64,000 bases of DNA from Aegilops tauschii subsp. strangulata. Taxonomy: Eukaryota; Streptophyta; Magnoliopsida; Poales; Poaceae. Location: the NCBI RefSeq assembly GCF_002575655.3, contig NC_053037.3:446741793-446805792 (forward strand). The letters run 5' to 3'. The translations under genes and the position numbers were made by a program. Each line of letters opens with the position of its first letter. Within the stretch, counting starts at the first letter, position 1. A model generated the notes under the pieces. The model saw only the letters and a list, made by a program, of their open reading frames with translations. It made no database searches and was not told the origin of the DNA. Positions 55,401 to 64,000 of this stretch are shown here, piece by piece.

Positions 55401-56060
55401 ACATCCAACGGTCCGGCTGCTAGAATCATTTGTTGATTAAGTTGACAAAGCCGTGCGTACACGTCCGCTTAGTAGGCCCACAAGTCAGTCACCAAATCTG
55501 ACGAGTCCCAGCTGTCAACGGGATGAATAATTTTTTTCGCAAAACAAGGAGGCACTTCCTTCCGTGCGAAGATACAGCCGGTGGGTCCCAGCTGTCAGGT
55601 GGAGGAAACATTTTTTTCAGCTTAATAAGGAGGAACTTTCCTTGCGTGCGACCATGGACCTCATGGGTCCCAGCCGTCAGGCTCTCCACATACATTCCTC
55701 TTCCGATGACTCTCGTTTGTTGACCACGCCGCACGGAACGCAGCGAGGCGGTGGACGACGGCGAGGCCCCAGACGGGAACGACTCGGAGATGGGAAAACG
55801 CGACAGTGGAGTCGCAGATTGAGAGGAGGAGAAGGGTTATAACTAGTTCTGTTGCTGCGTGGGGGTGCAGTCTGTGGAGAATAACAGGAGGTGTCGAGGG
55901 GTGGAGGGATAGCCTGGCCGGCGGTGGGGTAGCGCTGCGCAGCGATGTGTGCTAAGCAGAGCCGCTAGCCGCCGGAGGCCGGACCAGGCGGTCCCGGCGA
56001 CGCTGGAGGAAGAAGACGAGAGATTGAAGGTGCATGCCGGCCGTTGGATATAAATCCAAT
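52430..56060 (+). repeat. Five diverged copies of a GC-rich module in the CACTA region
   Basis: A module running from ctgtcagcctctccacgtacag through gttgaccac, gcggtggacgacggcgagg and ggctggagca, then agaggttgaagaagcac and gccgttggatggacatc, occurs at about 52695-53100, 53415-53825, 54350-54700, 55155-55410 and 55675-56060. Between copies lie short units with cacttccttgcgtgcgaag and gtgggtcccagc. Frames of 80-240 codons occur on both strands but shift between copies and have no domain. Confidence 0.85.
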
Positions 56061-56160
56061 GGCTGTGGATGACACAATCATTTGTTGACCAAGTTGATAA
56101 CGCCCTGCGTAGGCTTCGACCTATTGGCCCACATGTCAGCCTGCAAAAATATGGCATATA

Positions 56161-57230
56161 TTTAACCCATGTTTTCTAGAATGTACAGTCCATTTGCTGG
56201 GCTGGGTGAACAAATAATTTCACGTCAATTAGGCCCATTTATATTTTCTAAGAAATCCCAGCCCATTTGCACTTCCTTGAAATACACATATTAGGTGGGC
56301 TCGTTATATATATAATGTTATGTTAGAAGGAGCAATTAATATCAAAGAATAAACCGGAGAGGCACATTTTTTATATATATAATTAAGAAATTAGCGAGTT
56401 ATTGCTCAAAATAAAAATGAGCGCGTTATTATTAAATTGGTCCTTCAAATCTTCGCAAGCTTTTGTACGCAATCACCGGGATTTTCCTTGCCTGTGAGTC
56501 AAAAACAACCAGGATTTTCCTTGCCAACTTCCGTTAAACATTTCCTTTTATAAGTTAATAACACGTGGGATGTTTTTATAATGTATATATAAGTCTCTAT
56601 AAAATATACGATAATAGTAATAATATAAATATATATAATGTGGTTAGAAGGGAAAACATAAATTGGACACAGCATTACTTTTATAAGAGACCTGCGTTTT
56701 ATACCCCACAGTAGGCATACTAACAAGTTCACACACAAATACAACAGAAAAGGTAAACATTCATATCAAACTCAGGTTCACAGGACACGTTCATATTCAT
56801 AGCCAACATTCACTATCAACAACCCAAAAGATTCATATATACATAAGCTCAGCATATCTATGCATCCAAATGATTGATAGATCACACGACAATATTCATA
56901 CATAATTCACAAAAAGATTCAGATATACACATGTTCGGTATGTTTATGCATCCAAATGATTGAGATCACAGCCAATATGATCCATGGACGAACTTTAATT
57001 ACCTAGGGTACAGACTAGTAAATGGTGTTCAATCGGAGGTACTTCTTGCTAAAATTAGTTCTTGTACGAGTAAACTTTCGAGTACATAAGAGGCAGCACA
57101 GACAATCTGAACTTTTCTTGTATGTTTATCCTCAAATAGTGGCCTCGTGCCAAGGGAGGTTTGAGCAACTTGGCCACTACTTTCATCCAACTAGTTTACT
57201 GGCTCATCTTGGTCCTGTATCTCGCCAAAA
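56161..57230. other. AT-rich region with one small tandem duplication
   Basis: About 56845-56915 and 56925-56990 are two diverged copies of one unit (agattcakatatacayat, then tatgcatccaaatgattga). The region may hold the 3' end of the minus-strand unit to its right. No coding gene. Confidence 0.45.
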
Positions 57231-59527
57231 TTCTACATTGCAGACGAGAAAGGAGGCGGTTGAGAAAATGAACCACCCAATTTTTTTGTGCAGTTCAACT
57301 GAAAAAGAGCATCCTTGGCGTGCAGACTGATTAAGTGCCAGATGAATATACGCGTCAACCAACTTGTCTGGAATCTTTAGACTCCATGCCATATAGTTCG
57401 CTATCATATGTGCCGATAACCAAAAGGCACAAGTTGGGACCAAAGACTGGACTGCGTTTTTCTGGGCTATGCACCAAGCAATATTTTTGGCGTTCACTCT
57501 CCTAATACTTGGAGTTTGACAATTGGTTGACGCCGGTTGATACTCGAATGAATATAGGCACTTCTTGTCAACATCGATGCTTGTCTGAGTGAACTTTGGA
57601 GTACATAGCAGCTGCATAAGTACCTGTCCATCTGATCATTTTGTGCAGTTCTACTGAAATCACCCGATGTAATGATTTTCCTGCGAGTTCAGGCTCCAAA
57701 TTACTCCTTTATGAAATCGGCAAACAGTAGCACAATACCAAATTACCAATACATATGACAGGCACAATAATCAGGATAAAGACCAGTACCAACCTGTGTG
57801 AGGTAGCATATCAATTACTATTTCCTTTGACTGGAAGCCGAGATAAGCCAAGCGACTGACAGCGAAGGAAGAAAGCAAGCGGAGATTAACAACTGACAGG
57901 AAAGGATGAAAGCTGTCGAGGCAATGAAGCACCCAAAGTTTTTGTGCAGTTCCACCAAAATCGAGCATCCCTGTTGGCACATATATTGAGAGAGTGAGAT
58001 TACTGTAATAGTGGGACTAGTTGATGAAACATACACTAACAAATAGAAGCACCCTCATTATCTTAATGGGTAAAGTTAGCAACATAGTAGTCTTGCTTAA
58101 AGAGAGGTATTAGTTTATTTAATCAGTGCCAATTAGCTCAACTCAACACTCAAAGTATTGCCATTTATCATAGGTTGCAAAACTTCAACGTGCAAAGATA
58201 AAGGAGTTTCTCATGACAGTAGCACGATACAAATAGAGATGACAGCAAACTAATATGGATGAAGGCCTTAGGCCCGTACCAACCTGAGAAAAAAAGCTTA
58301 TTCATGTAGTCCCATAAGAGATGATAAAGCACTCACTGGAATCACATAATAGTATATATTTTTGTGCACTTCAAATTTATGGTTGAAATCACTCTTGTTT
58401 ACCAGTGTTGAGATTATATCGAAAGATTATCAAGAACTTCCAGCAGAGTTAAAGCACTCGCTGGGATACAGTTCATTGTATTGTCTTGTGTAGTTCCACT
58501 AAAATGTATGATTGGCACAACATGATCCCTGTTTGCACAAGTAGGAACAAGGTGAAACCTTCATTAGCTTAGTGAGAAAGGATAGGAAGACATTAGCATA
58601 TTACTCAAATAGTAGCATCAAATTCATGATGGAGAATACGCAAAACATTGCCTCATTGAACCAATGGCAATAAATTGACATGCAAAACAATAGCACTATT
58701 ATGTCATGACACTAATAATATTCCCTCCCTGCTCCACCACATGATTCACCTCCATAGACAAACATACACAGGTACATGATTCAGCATAGGGTCCTACTAA
58801 AGATTTGTTTCACTCCAATAGGAAAATTAGGCAGTAATAAATTAGTGGTACTTAAGTACTCCTAACTAATTAAGTGAGACAGCAGAAGTGGAAGGGCTCC
58901 CTGGAGGATCGTCTCACATGTAAGGTAGTCGTTGCCGGAGCCCTTGAATGGCCTCGACCGTGGCCTCTGGCTTCAGCAAGATCGCCTTGGCACTGTTTAT
59001 TCTTCTTCTTCTTCCTCTACATGCTCTGTTTCTCTTTCTCCTCACCAGTTGGTGAAACCAAGTACATGATTGGCCTTCTAATTCAGAATTGGTTTTGTCA
59101 GTGAGGGAGTACAAGTGTACTAGTAAAAACAGCATTATTTTCTCATGGCAGTCGGAAAATAGAGATGAACACATGCATTAAATATCATTCTTACCTAAAG
59201 GAAGGTTATGGCGCCAATATGGATGATGAGGATTGGAACACAGATCTCCCTTTGTGCAGTTCCCCCAAAGTGAACCAACTGTTCCATTCTGACATTCCAG
59301 TTAAACAGCACAAAAGTCACTTCTTTTAAGAAGAGTTTTGTGCAGTGCACCAAAAGGTCACAACAGCAACCAGGTGAATTGGATATCCCTGTTTGCACAA
59401 AAAGGCACAGAGGAAAGAGTCAGAGTCTCAAACAATTACAGGTAAAAACATTAGGCTAAACTTGTCATGGCTTATAACAGTGGCATGGCTTCATTTTTAC
59501 CAGGGACATTAGATTAAGAACAGCTAA

Positions 59528-60029
59528 GGCTGCGTTCGGTTCACAGGTTTGGTGCAGGATTTTCGTAGGAACACAATTCCTACGGTATTCTTTCCCTTCC
59601 AACCGTTCGGAACACGGGAAAGGTGAATAGTGTTTCATAGGAAAGCTGGTCTGGTAGTACTGTTTCCATAGGATTAGAAACATACACGCGCTGCTCATTT
59701 TTTGGGCGGAAGCCCGAGGCAGGGGCTCGCTGCCATGCGTTGGACAGGTTGTTGTCCTGTGTTGCCAGAATAAAAAAATCAACCTATGTGTGGTACATGA
59801 GGTGAGGACAAGAGTTGTCACTGTGCAACTGAATAAACAAATAGAGTCTCATACTGCCAAGCATGCTACTCTAAAAATACAAATCTGTACATTTCGTAGT
59901 CCATCCGAACACATTCTCTTGAGAGTTTCCTCCGGTTCGCTGTTCCATAGTTTTATACCTACATTCCTTTCCTATTCCTCTATTTTCATCAAGACCTATG
60001 TTTTCTGCCCCTTTATTCCGAACGGAGCC
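59528..60029. mobile_element. Harbinger-type MITE, TSD TAA
   Basis: Ends ggctgcgttcgg and ccgaacggagcc are inverted repeats with one mismatch. TAA flanks both sides (59525-59527 and 60030-60032), the expected TWA target of PIF/Harbinger. It is 502 bp with no transposase. It lies in the presumed first intron of the minus-strand unit. Confidence 0.85.
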
Positions 60030-60392
60030 TAAATATTTGGTATAAGGGCATGGGACAGTGGGTGCACCAGCAGTCCAGCACCATGTACGTAAACAGGGGC
60101 ATAAAGTGGTGATTCATAGTTTGTTGCCCCGAGAAACAAACATCCAAGAAACATATCTGGGTTGGTCCCATTTTTGTTCACTCTAGCCACCTACTCCTAT
60201 GTGTGGATAGCAAATCTAGTCCCGGTCATACCACTGTGTACAGCGTTACCCCTATATTTCCCTTTTCGACCAAGAGACCGGTTGGATGACCAGTCTGTAC
60301 TACTTTCACCCCCTTTCCTTCCTGTTTGTACCAAGTCCGATGTACATACTAAATTCCCCCACCCCCACTTTATTTCTTGTTTGAACCAAGTA

Positions 60393-60495
60393 CTCCTTCC
60401 GTCTGGAATTACTTGTCATCAAAATGTCTGTGTCTAGAACTAAAATACATCTAGATACATCCATTTCAATGACAAGTATTTTCGGACGGAGGGAG
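60393..60495. mobile_element. Stowaway MITE, complete
   Basis: ctccttccgtctggaattacttgtc and its inverted partner ending gacggagggag form long terminal inverted repeats around a 103-bp element, with TA on both sides (60391-60392 and 60496-60497). Confidence 0.92.
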
Positions 60496-60662
60496 TACAA
60501 GATTCGACTCCATGAAGTAGCTTTACCTCTAACAATAGAAGAAAAAAATATGTGAGGTTGGACCATCCGATCGAGAGGGGCTGAGAGGTAGAAAATGATG
60601 CACATGCAGCGACGTAGCGAGCTGGGGAAGTAGAGGTAAGGTGGTTTCGAACAAAGATATAC

Positions 60663-60985
60663 CTGAAGGTCGTCGGGATGTGGATAGGTGGGCGGCGTTA
60701 GGCCGGATCCGCCCAAAGGCAACGACGAAGGGATCGGAGGACCTCCCGCGCCGGCGCTCGGCCAGAGATAATGGTGCGGCCGGCAGTGGGCCTCCTCCCT
60801 CGCTGTCGACGACGGCCTAAACGCTGCCCCTCCTGCCCTTCACCGACGGAGGGGGATACGTCCGAATCTGTAACCAGCGGTGAGGATAGAAAGCCAGTGT
60901 TTTTTGAAGGGAGAAAGACAGTGTTAGTACCCCTATCTTGTTTAGATCTGGAGAGGATGAGAGTGTGTGAATAGAGCAACCCTAG
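60663..60985 (-). other. 5' exon of the putative minus-strand transcript
   Basis: It begins about 25-30 bases after the TATA box and ends at a donor cttcag|gtatat. 60760-60853 recurs at 1-94. A frame of about 97 codons crosses it (from 60988), but it opens upstream of the expected transcript start, is arginine-rich and stops within the exon, so it looks like a leader rather than a coding exon. Confidence 0.45.
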
Positions 60986-61008
60986 CAAGCAAGCGCGGAG
61001 GCTCCGGC

Positions 61009-61018
61009 CTATATATAC
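61009..61018 (-). promoter_or_regulatory. TATA box of the putative minus-strand transcript
   Basis: The minus strand reads GTATATATAGG followed by a GC-rich start region and GCTAGGGTTGC, a common plant leader motif, about 35 bases downstream. The arrangement is a convincing plant core promoter, but expression is unproven. Confidence 0.6.
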
Positions 61019-61311
61019 GTAATGGGGTAGTTTTCCTTTTTCACTCCATCAAAACAATCGTTTAAAATTGTGTACTACTACATGCCAGGTCGCGGTTTTT
61101 TTAGTTGTTGATTGTTTTTTGAGATGGCTACCCGCTTGTTGCAAGTGGTGTTATGGTGTGCCAGGTCGCACTTTGTATCGTTCAAGTCTGGTACTACAAG
61201 TCCCTCCATTAAATGAACAACCACCCCCTCATAAAAATTGTGAACAAGCCCACGGCTAAAATTAGCGGAAACGTGGGTTGCCCCAACATGCATTATTATT
61301 TATATTTTCTA
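61019..61311. other. Upstream region of the putative promoter
   Basis: No gene is seen. Small ORFs on both strands lack known domains. Confidence 0.35.
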
Positions 61312-61400
61312 CTCCCTCCGTTCCTAAATATAAGTCTTTTTTATAAGCCACACCTAAGACAAGAATTTTTTTATTAGCAGTGAACCCCACATGTCATAGA
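61312..61400. mobile_element. Stowaway MITE left end, partial
   Basis: TA followed by ctccctccgttcctaaatataagtc is a typical Stowaway terminus. The matching right end was not found, so the right limit is approximate. Confidence 0.55.
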
Positions 61401-61666
61401 CACAAAAATTGTGGCAAGATTCCCATAGGCAAGCCAAAGTGTGTCTAACAATTTGAGCAACTCAGGTTAGGCAAGTGTGGCAAGTGTGGGAAAAATAATG
61501 TGGCAACATAAGACAAACATAGTCACAATCCAAACAGCCCCGTAATTTTTTGTGACATGCATGAAAATTTGGTTAGTTAAATTTATAGTCAAAATTTGGC
61601 AAGGTGCATCAAATCAACACATGCAAGTATCAAAAGGAAAGTCACGGCATGCATGCATGCGTTGTA
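61401..61666. other. AT-rich interval, nothing recognised
   Basis: No gene or clear repeat apart from a short gcatgcatgcatgc palindrome near 61646-61660. Confidence 0.35.
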
Positions 61667-61787
61667 CTCCCTCCATTTCCAAATATAAGTCTTTTTAGAG
61701 ATTGCAACAAGTGAGTACATACGAAGCAGAATATGTCTACTCCTACATACGAAGTAGCCCATTTGAAATGTGTAAAAAGACTTATAT
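61667..61787. mobile_element. Stowaway (Thalos-like) MITE, right terminus lost
   Basis: It begins ctccctccatttccaaatat after TA and contains the typical gagattgcaacaagtgagtac. It ends at gtgtaaaaagacttatat, where the final inverted repeat (…gaacggagggag) should follow but does not. Confidence 0.75.
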
Positions 61788-61887
61788 CAAGTGCAGTGCT
61801 TTGATGTGTCGCGTCAACTCATACGAGACCGAGAAATTTGATTACTACAACGCCCTCTCCCTCGCGGACTGAGCTCCGGTGCCTTAA

Positions 61888-61967
61888 CTGCACCTGCCTT
61901 TGGCTGCATGACAGGAGGGCCAACCACCTGTTGGGCCCACCTGTCATAGACGCAAAGGCAGGAGCAG
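61888..61967. repeat. Imperfect hairpin, about 37-nt arms
   Basis: 61888-61924 and 61930-61967 are inverted repeats with several mismatches (ctgcacctgcctttgg... versus ...caaaggcaggagcag). Motifs gggccaac and cctgtcat are shared with the stronger hairpin at 22275-22380. Confidence 0.6.
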
Positions 61968-62291
61968 TAAGTAGAAGCTTTTGCTACACGCTATCCCTCC
62001 CGCACGAGGTGGACGGACATGCAGCAGTGGATTCGATACTGTAGAAGTAGGAGTAACATCATTGTTCGTCTTCTCGAAGAGGCGAAGAGCCAAGCGCAAC
62101 CCGAATGTGGCAGTTGCGAACGCTCGCGTGGTGCGGTTCCTTGGAGTACTAGCCAGGCTCTTGCATGAGACAAAATTGCTATTGTTTAACAATTAAACTC
62201 CATTATCCATTTGTTGATACTCATTCTGCATAGGTCCACGCGCTTAGCACTGTTTCCTCCTGGGGTCACCAATGTTTATCTGCTAATTAAT
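61968..62291. other. Short intergenic stretch before the Angela LTR
   Basis: No supported gene. A plus frame (61981-62196) is short and without domain. Confidence 0.35.
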
Positions 62292-64000
62292 TGTTGGGGA
62301 ACGTAGTAATTTCAAAAAAATTCCTACGCACACGCAAGATCATGGTGATGCATAGCAACGAGAGGGGAGAGTGTTGTCCACGTACCCTCATAGACCGAAA
62401 GCGGAAGCGTTATCACAACGCGGTTGATGTAGTCGTACGTCTTCACGATCCGACCGATCAAGTACCGAACGCACGGCACCTCCGAGTTCTACACACGTTC
62501 AGCTCGATGACGTCCCTCGGACTCCGATCCAGCCGAGTGTTGAGGGACAGTTTCGTCAGCACGACGGCGTGGTGACGATGATGATGTTCCACCGACGCAG
62601 GGCTTCGCCTAAGCTCCGCAACGGTATTATCGAGGTGTAATATGGTGGAGGGGGGCACCGCACACGGCTAAGAGATCTCAAGGATCAATTGTTGTGTCTC
62701 TGGGGTGCCCCCTGCCCCCGTATATAAAGGAGCAAGGGGGAGGCAGCCGGCCAAGGGGAGAGGCGCGCCATAGGGGGGAGTCCTACTCCCACCGGGAGTA
62801 GGACTCCTCCTTTCCTTGTGGGAGTAGGAGAAGGGAAGGGGGAAGGAGAAAGAAGAAAGAAGGAAGGGTGCACCCCCCTTCCCTAGTCCAATTCGGACCA
62901 GTCCATGGGGAGGGGTGCGGCCACCTTTTGAGGCCTTTCTCTCCTTTCCCGTATGGCCCATTAAGGCCCAATACGAATTCCCGTAACTCTCCGCTACTCC
63001 GAAAAATACCCGAATCACTCGGAACCTTTCCGAAGTCCGAATATAGTCGTCCAATATATCGATTTTTACGTCTCGACCATTTCGAGACTCCTCGTCATAT
63101 CCCTGATCTCATCCGGGACTCCGAACTCCTTCGGTACATCAAAACTCAATAAAACTATCATCATAACGTTAAGCGTGCGGACCCTACGGGTTCGAGAACT
63201 ATGTAGACATGACCGAGACATGTCTCCGGTCAATAACCAATAGCGGGACCTGGATGCCCATATTGGCTCCCACATATTCTACGAAGATCTTTATTGGTCA
63301 GACCGCATAACAACATACGTTGTTCCCGTTGTCACCGGTATGTTACTTGCCCGAGATTTGATCGTCGGTATCTCGATACCTAGTTCAATCTCGTTACCGG
63401 CAAGTCTCTTTACTCGTTCCGTAATACATCATCTCGCAACTAACTCATTAGTCACAATGCTTGCAAGGCTGATAGTGATGTGCATTACCGAGTGGGCCCA
63501 GAGATACCTCTCCGACAATCGGAGTGACAAATCCTAATCTCAAAATACGCCAACCCAACAAGTACCTTTGGAGACACCTATAGAGCACCTTTATAATCAC
63601 CCATTTACGTTGTGACGTTTGGTAGCACACAAAGTGTTCCTCCGGTAAACGGGAGTTGCATAATCTCATAGTCATAGGAACATGTATAAGTCATGAAGAA
63701 AGCAATAGCAACATACTAAACGATCGGGTGCTAAGCTAACGGAAGGGGTCATGTCAATCACGTCATTCTCCTAATGAGGTGATCCCGTTAATCAAATGAC
63801 AACTCATGTCTATGGTTAGGAAACATAACCATCTTTGATTAACGAGCTAGTCAAGTAGAGGCATACTAGTGACACTCTGTTTGTCTATGTATTCACACAT
63901 GTATTATGTTTCCGGTTAATACAATTCTAGCATGAATAATAAACATTTATCATGATATAAGGAAATATATAATACTTTATTATTGCCTCTAGGGCATATT
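62292..64000 (-). repeat. Angela-like Copia LTR, last few bases beyond the window
   Basis: It starts tgttggggaacgtagtaatttc and runs to the window end at gcctctagggcatatt, where about seven more bases (ttccaaca-type) would complete it. In minus orientation it would be a 3' LTR or a solo LTR. It is homologous to, but clearly diverged from, the WIS-like LTRs at 1137 and 8125. A TATA-like site (tatataaagg on the plus strand near 62722) is in the expected promoter zone. Confidence 0.88.

Larger units (their letters stand above)
50843..56160 (+). mobile_element. CACTA transposon end and associated repeat array (Jorge-like)
   Basis: It starts with cactacaaaaaaagacac, a CACTA terminus, followed by short subterminal motifs (tatgacac, ctatgac, tgacagaaaa). 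The preceding TTA (50840-50842) would be the 3-bp duplication, but the opposite terminus (…gtagtg) was not found, so the right limit is arbitrary. The interior carries tandem GC-rich modules and no transposase. The family assignment to Jorge is from memory of the terminus. Confidence 0.68.
57240..60985 (-). ncRNA. Putative spliced minus-strand transcript with repeated short exons
   Basis: A TATA box (61009-61018) precedes a leader-like segment (gctagggttgctc) and a 5' exon ending cttcag|gtatat at 60663. Downstream candidate exons with acceptors and donors are 59195-59388 (gcaaacag| to |gtaaga), 58403-58528 (gcaaacag| to |gtaaac), 57794-57970 (gccaacag| to |gttggt) and 57624-57680 (ctcgcag| to |gtactt), plus a possible last one near 57240-57315. 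Most carry ggat-c near the start and the motif GTGGAACTGCACAAAA or a variant. No long common reading frame joins them, so a noncoding RNA or a long, alternatively spliced 5' leader is more likely than a protein gene. Splicing is predicted only. Confidence 0.4.

Noticed and set aside
50843..57000. Complete CACTA element
   Set aside because: I could not find the inverted terminus ending gtagtg or a transposase, so only one end is claimed.
60698..60988. 97-codon minus frame across the 5' exon as a protein start
   Set aside because: It begins upstream of the expected transcript start, is arginine-rich and does not continue into any downstream exon.

Overview
The window is plant nuclear DNA, almost certainly a Triticeae grass (bread wheat, or a close Triticum/Aegilops relative). 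The evidence is its transposon content: a BARE/WIS/Angela-type Copia element, Athila-type (Sabrina/WHAM-like) and Fatima-like Gypsy elements, a Gypsy element whose LTR begins TGTAACATCCC, a Jorge-like CACTA terminus, and Stowaway and Harbinger-type MITEs. No complete, conventional single-copy protein gene was found. Family names come from remembered consensus sequences and carry that uncertainty.

Layout. 1-94 is a roughly 90% copy of 60760-60853. 95-12798 is a nested stack: a Fatima-like Gypsy end (95-1136 and 9836-9934) is split by a structurally complete Copia element (1137-9835, 5-bp TSD GATGG) and abuts a truncated Athila-type element (9935-12798). 12799-19261 holds a DNA-transposon-like segment with 74-78 bp subterminal repeats, a 65-bp minisatellite and a spliceable B3 DNA-binding-domain gene fragment (16714-17383). 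A second two-exon reading frame built on 45-bp repeats follows (18338-18756). 19262-24761 is a mosaic of MITEs, diverged direct repeats and one near-perfect 47-nt-arm hairpin. 24762-34734 is a decayed Gypsy element with both LTRs. 34735-39454 contains an F-box-like gene relic and a GA/GT-rich tandem-repeat tract.

39455-43474 is the 3' end of another Gypsy element. It has a duplicated LTR, an array of polypurine-tract-like motifs and a tRNA-Lys(CTT)-like sequence. 43475-50842 is an Athila-type element that keeps gag-protease and an extra ORF but has no reverse transcriptase in the visible part, and it is cut by a CACTA terminus at 50843. 50843 to about 56160 is CACTA-associated sequence made of five diverged copies of one GC-rich module. 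About 57200-61020 looks like a minus-strand transcription unit with a TATA promoter, a 5' exon, and a series of short exons sharing one motif; MITEs sit in its introns. 62292-64000 is an Angela-like LTR that ends a few bases before its expected terminus.

How the parts relate. Every recognised polyprotein carries lesions: frameshifts, stops, or a lost catalytic residue. The window is therefore mainly a record of insertion, deletion and decay. The parts most likely to be unexplained are the minus-strand exon array at 57-61 kb with its partial copy 60.76 kb away, the B3 fragment inside a repeat-bounded DNA element, the 22.3-kb hairpin, and the PPT/tRNA-Lys region at 40.6-43.5 kb.
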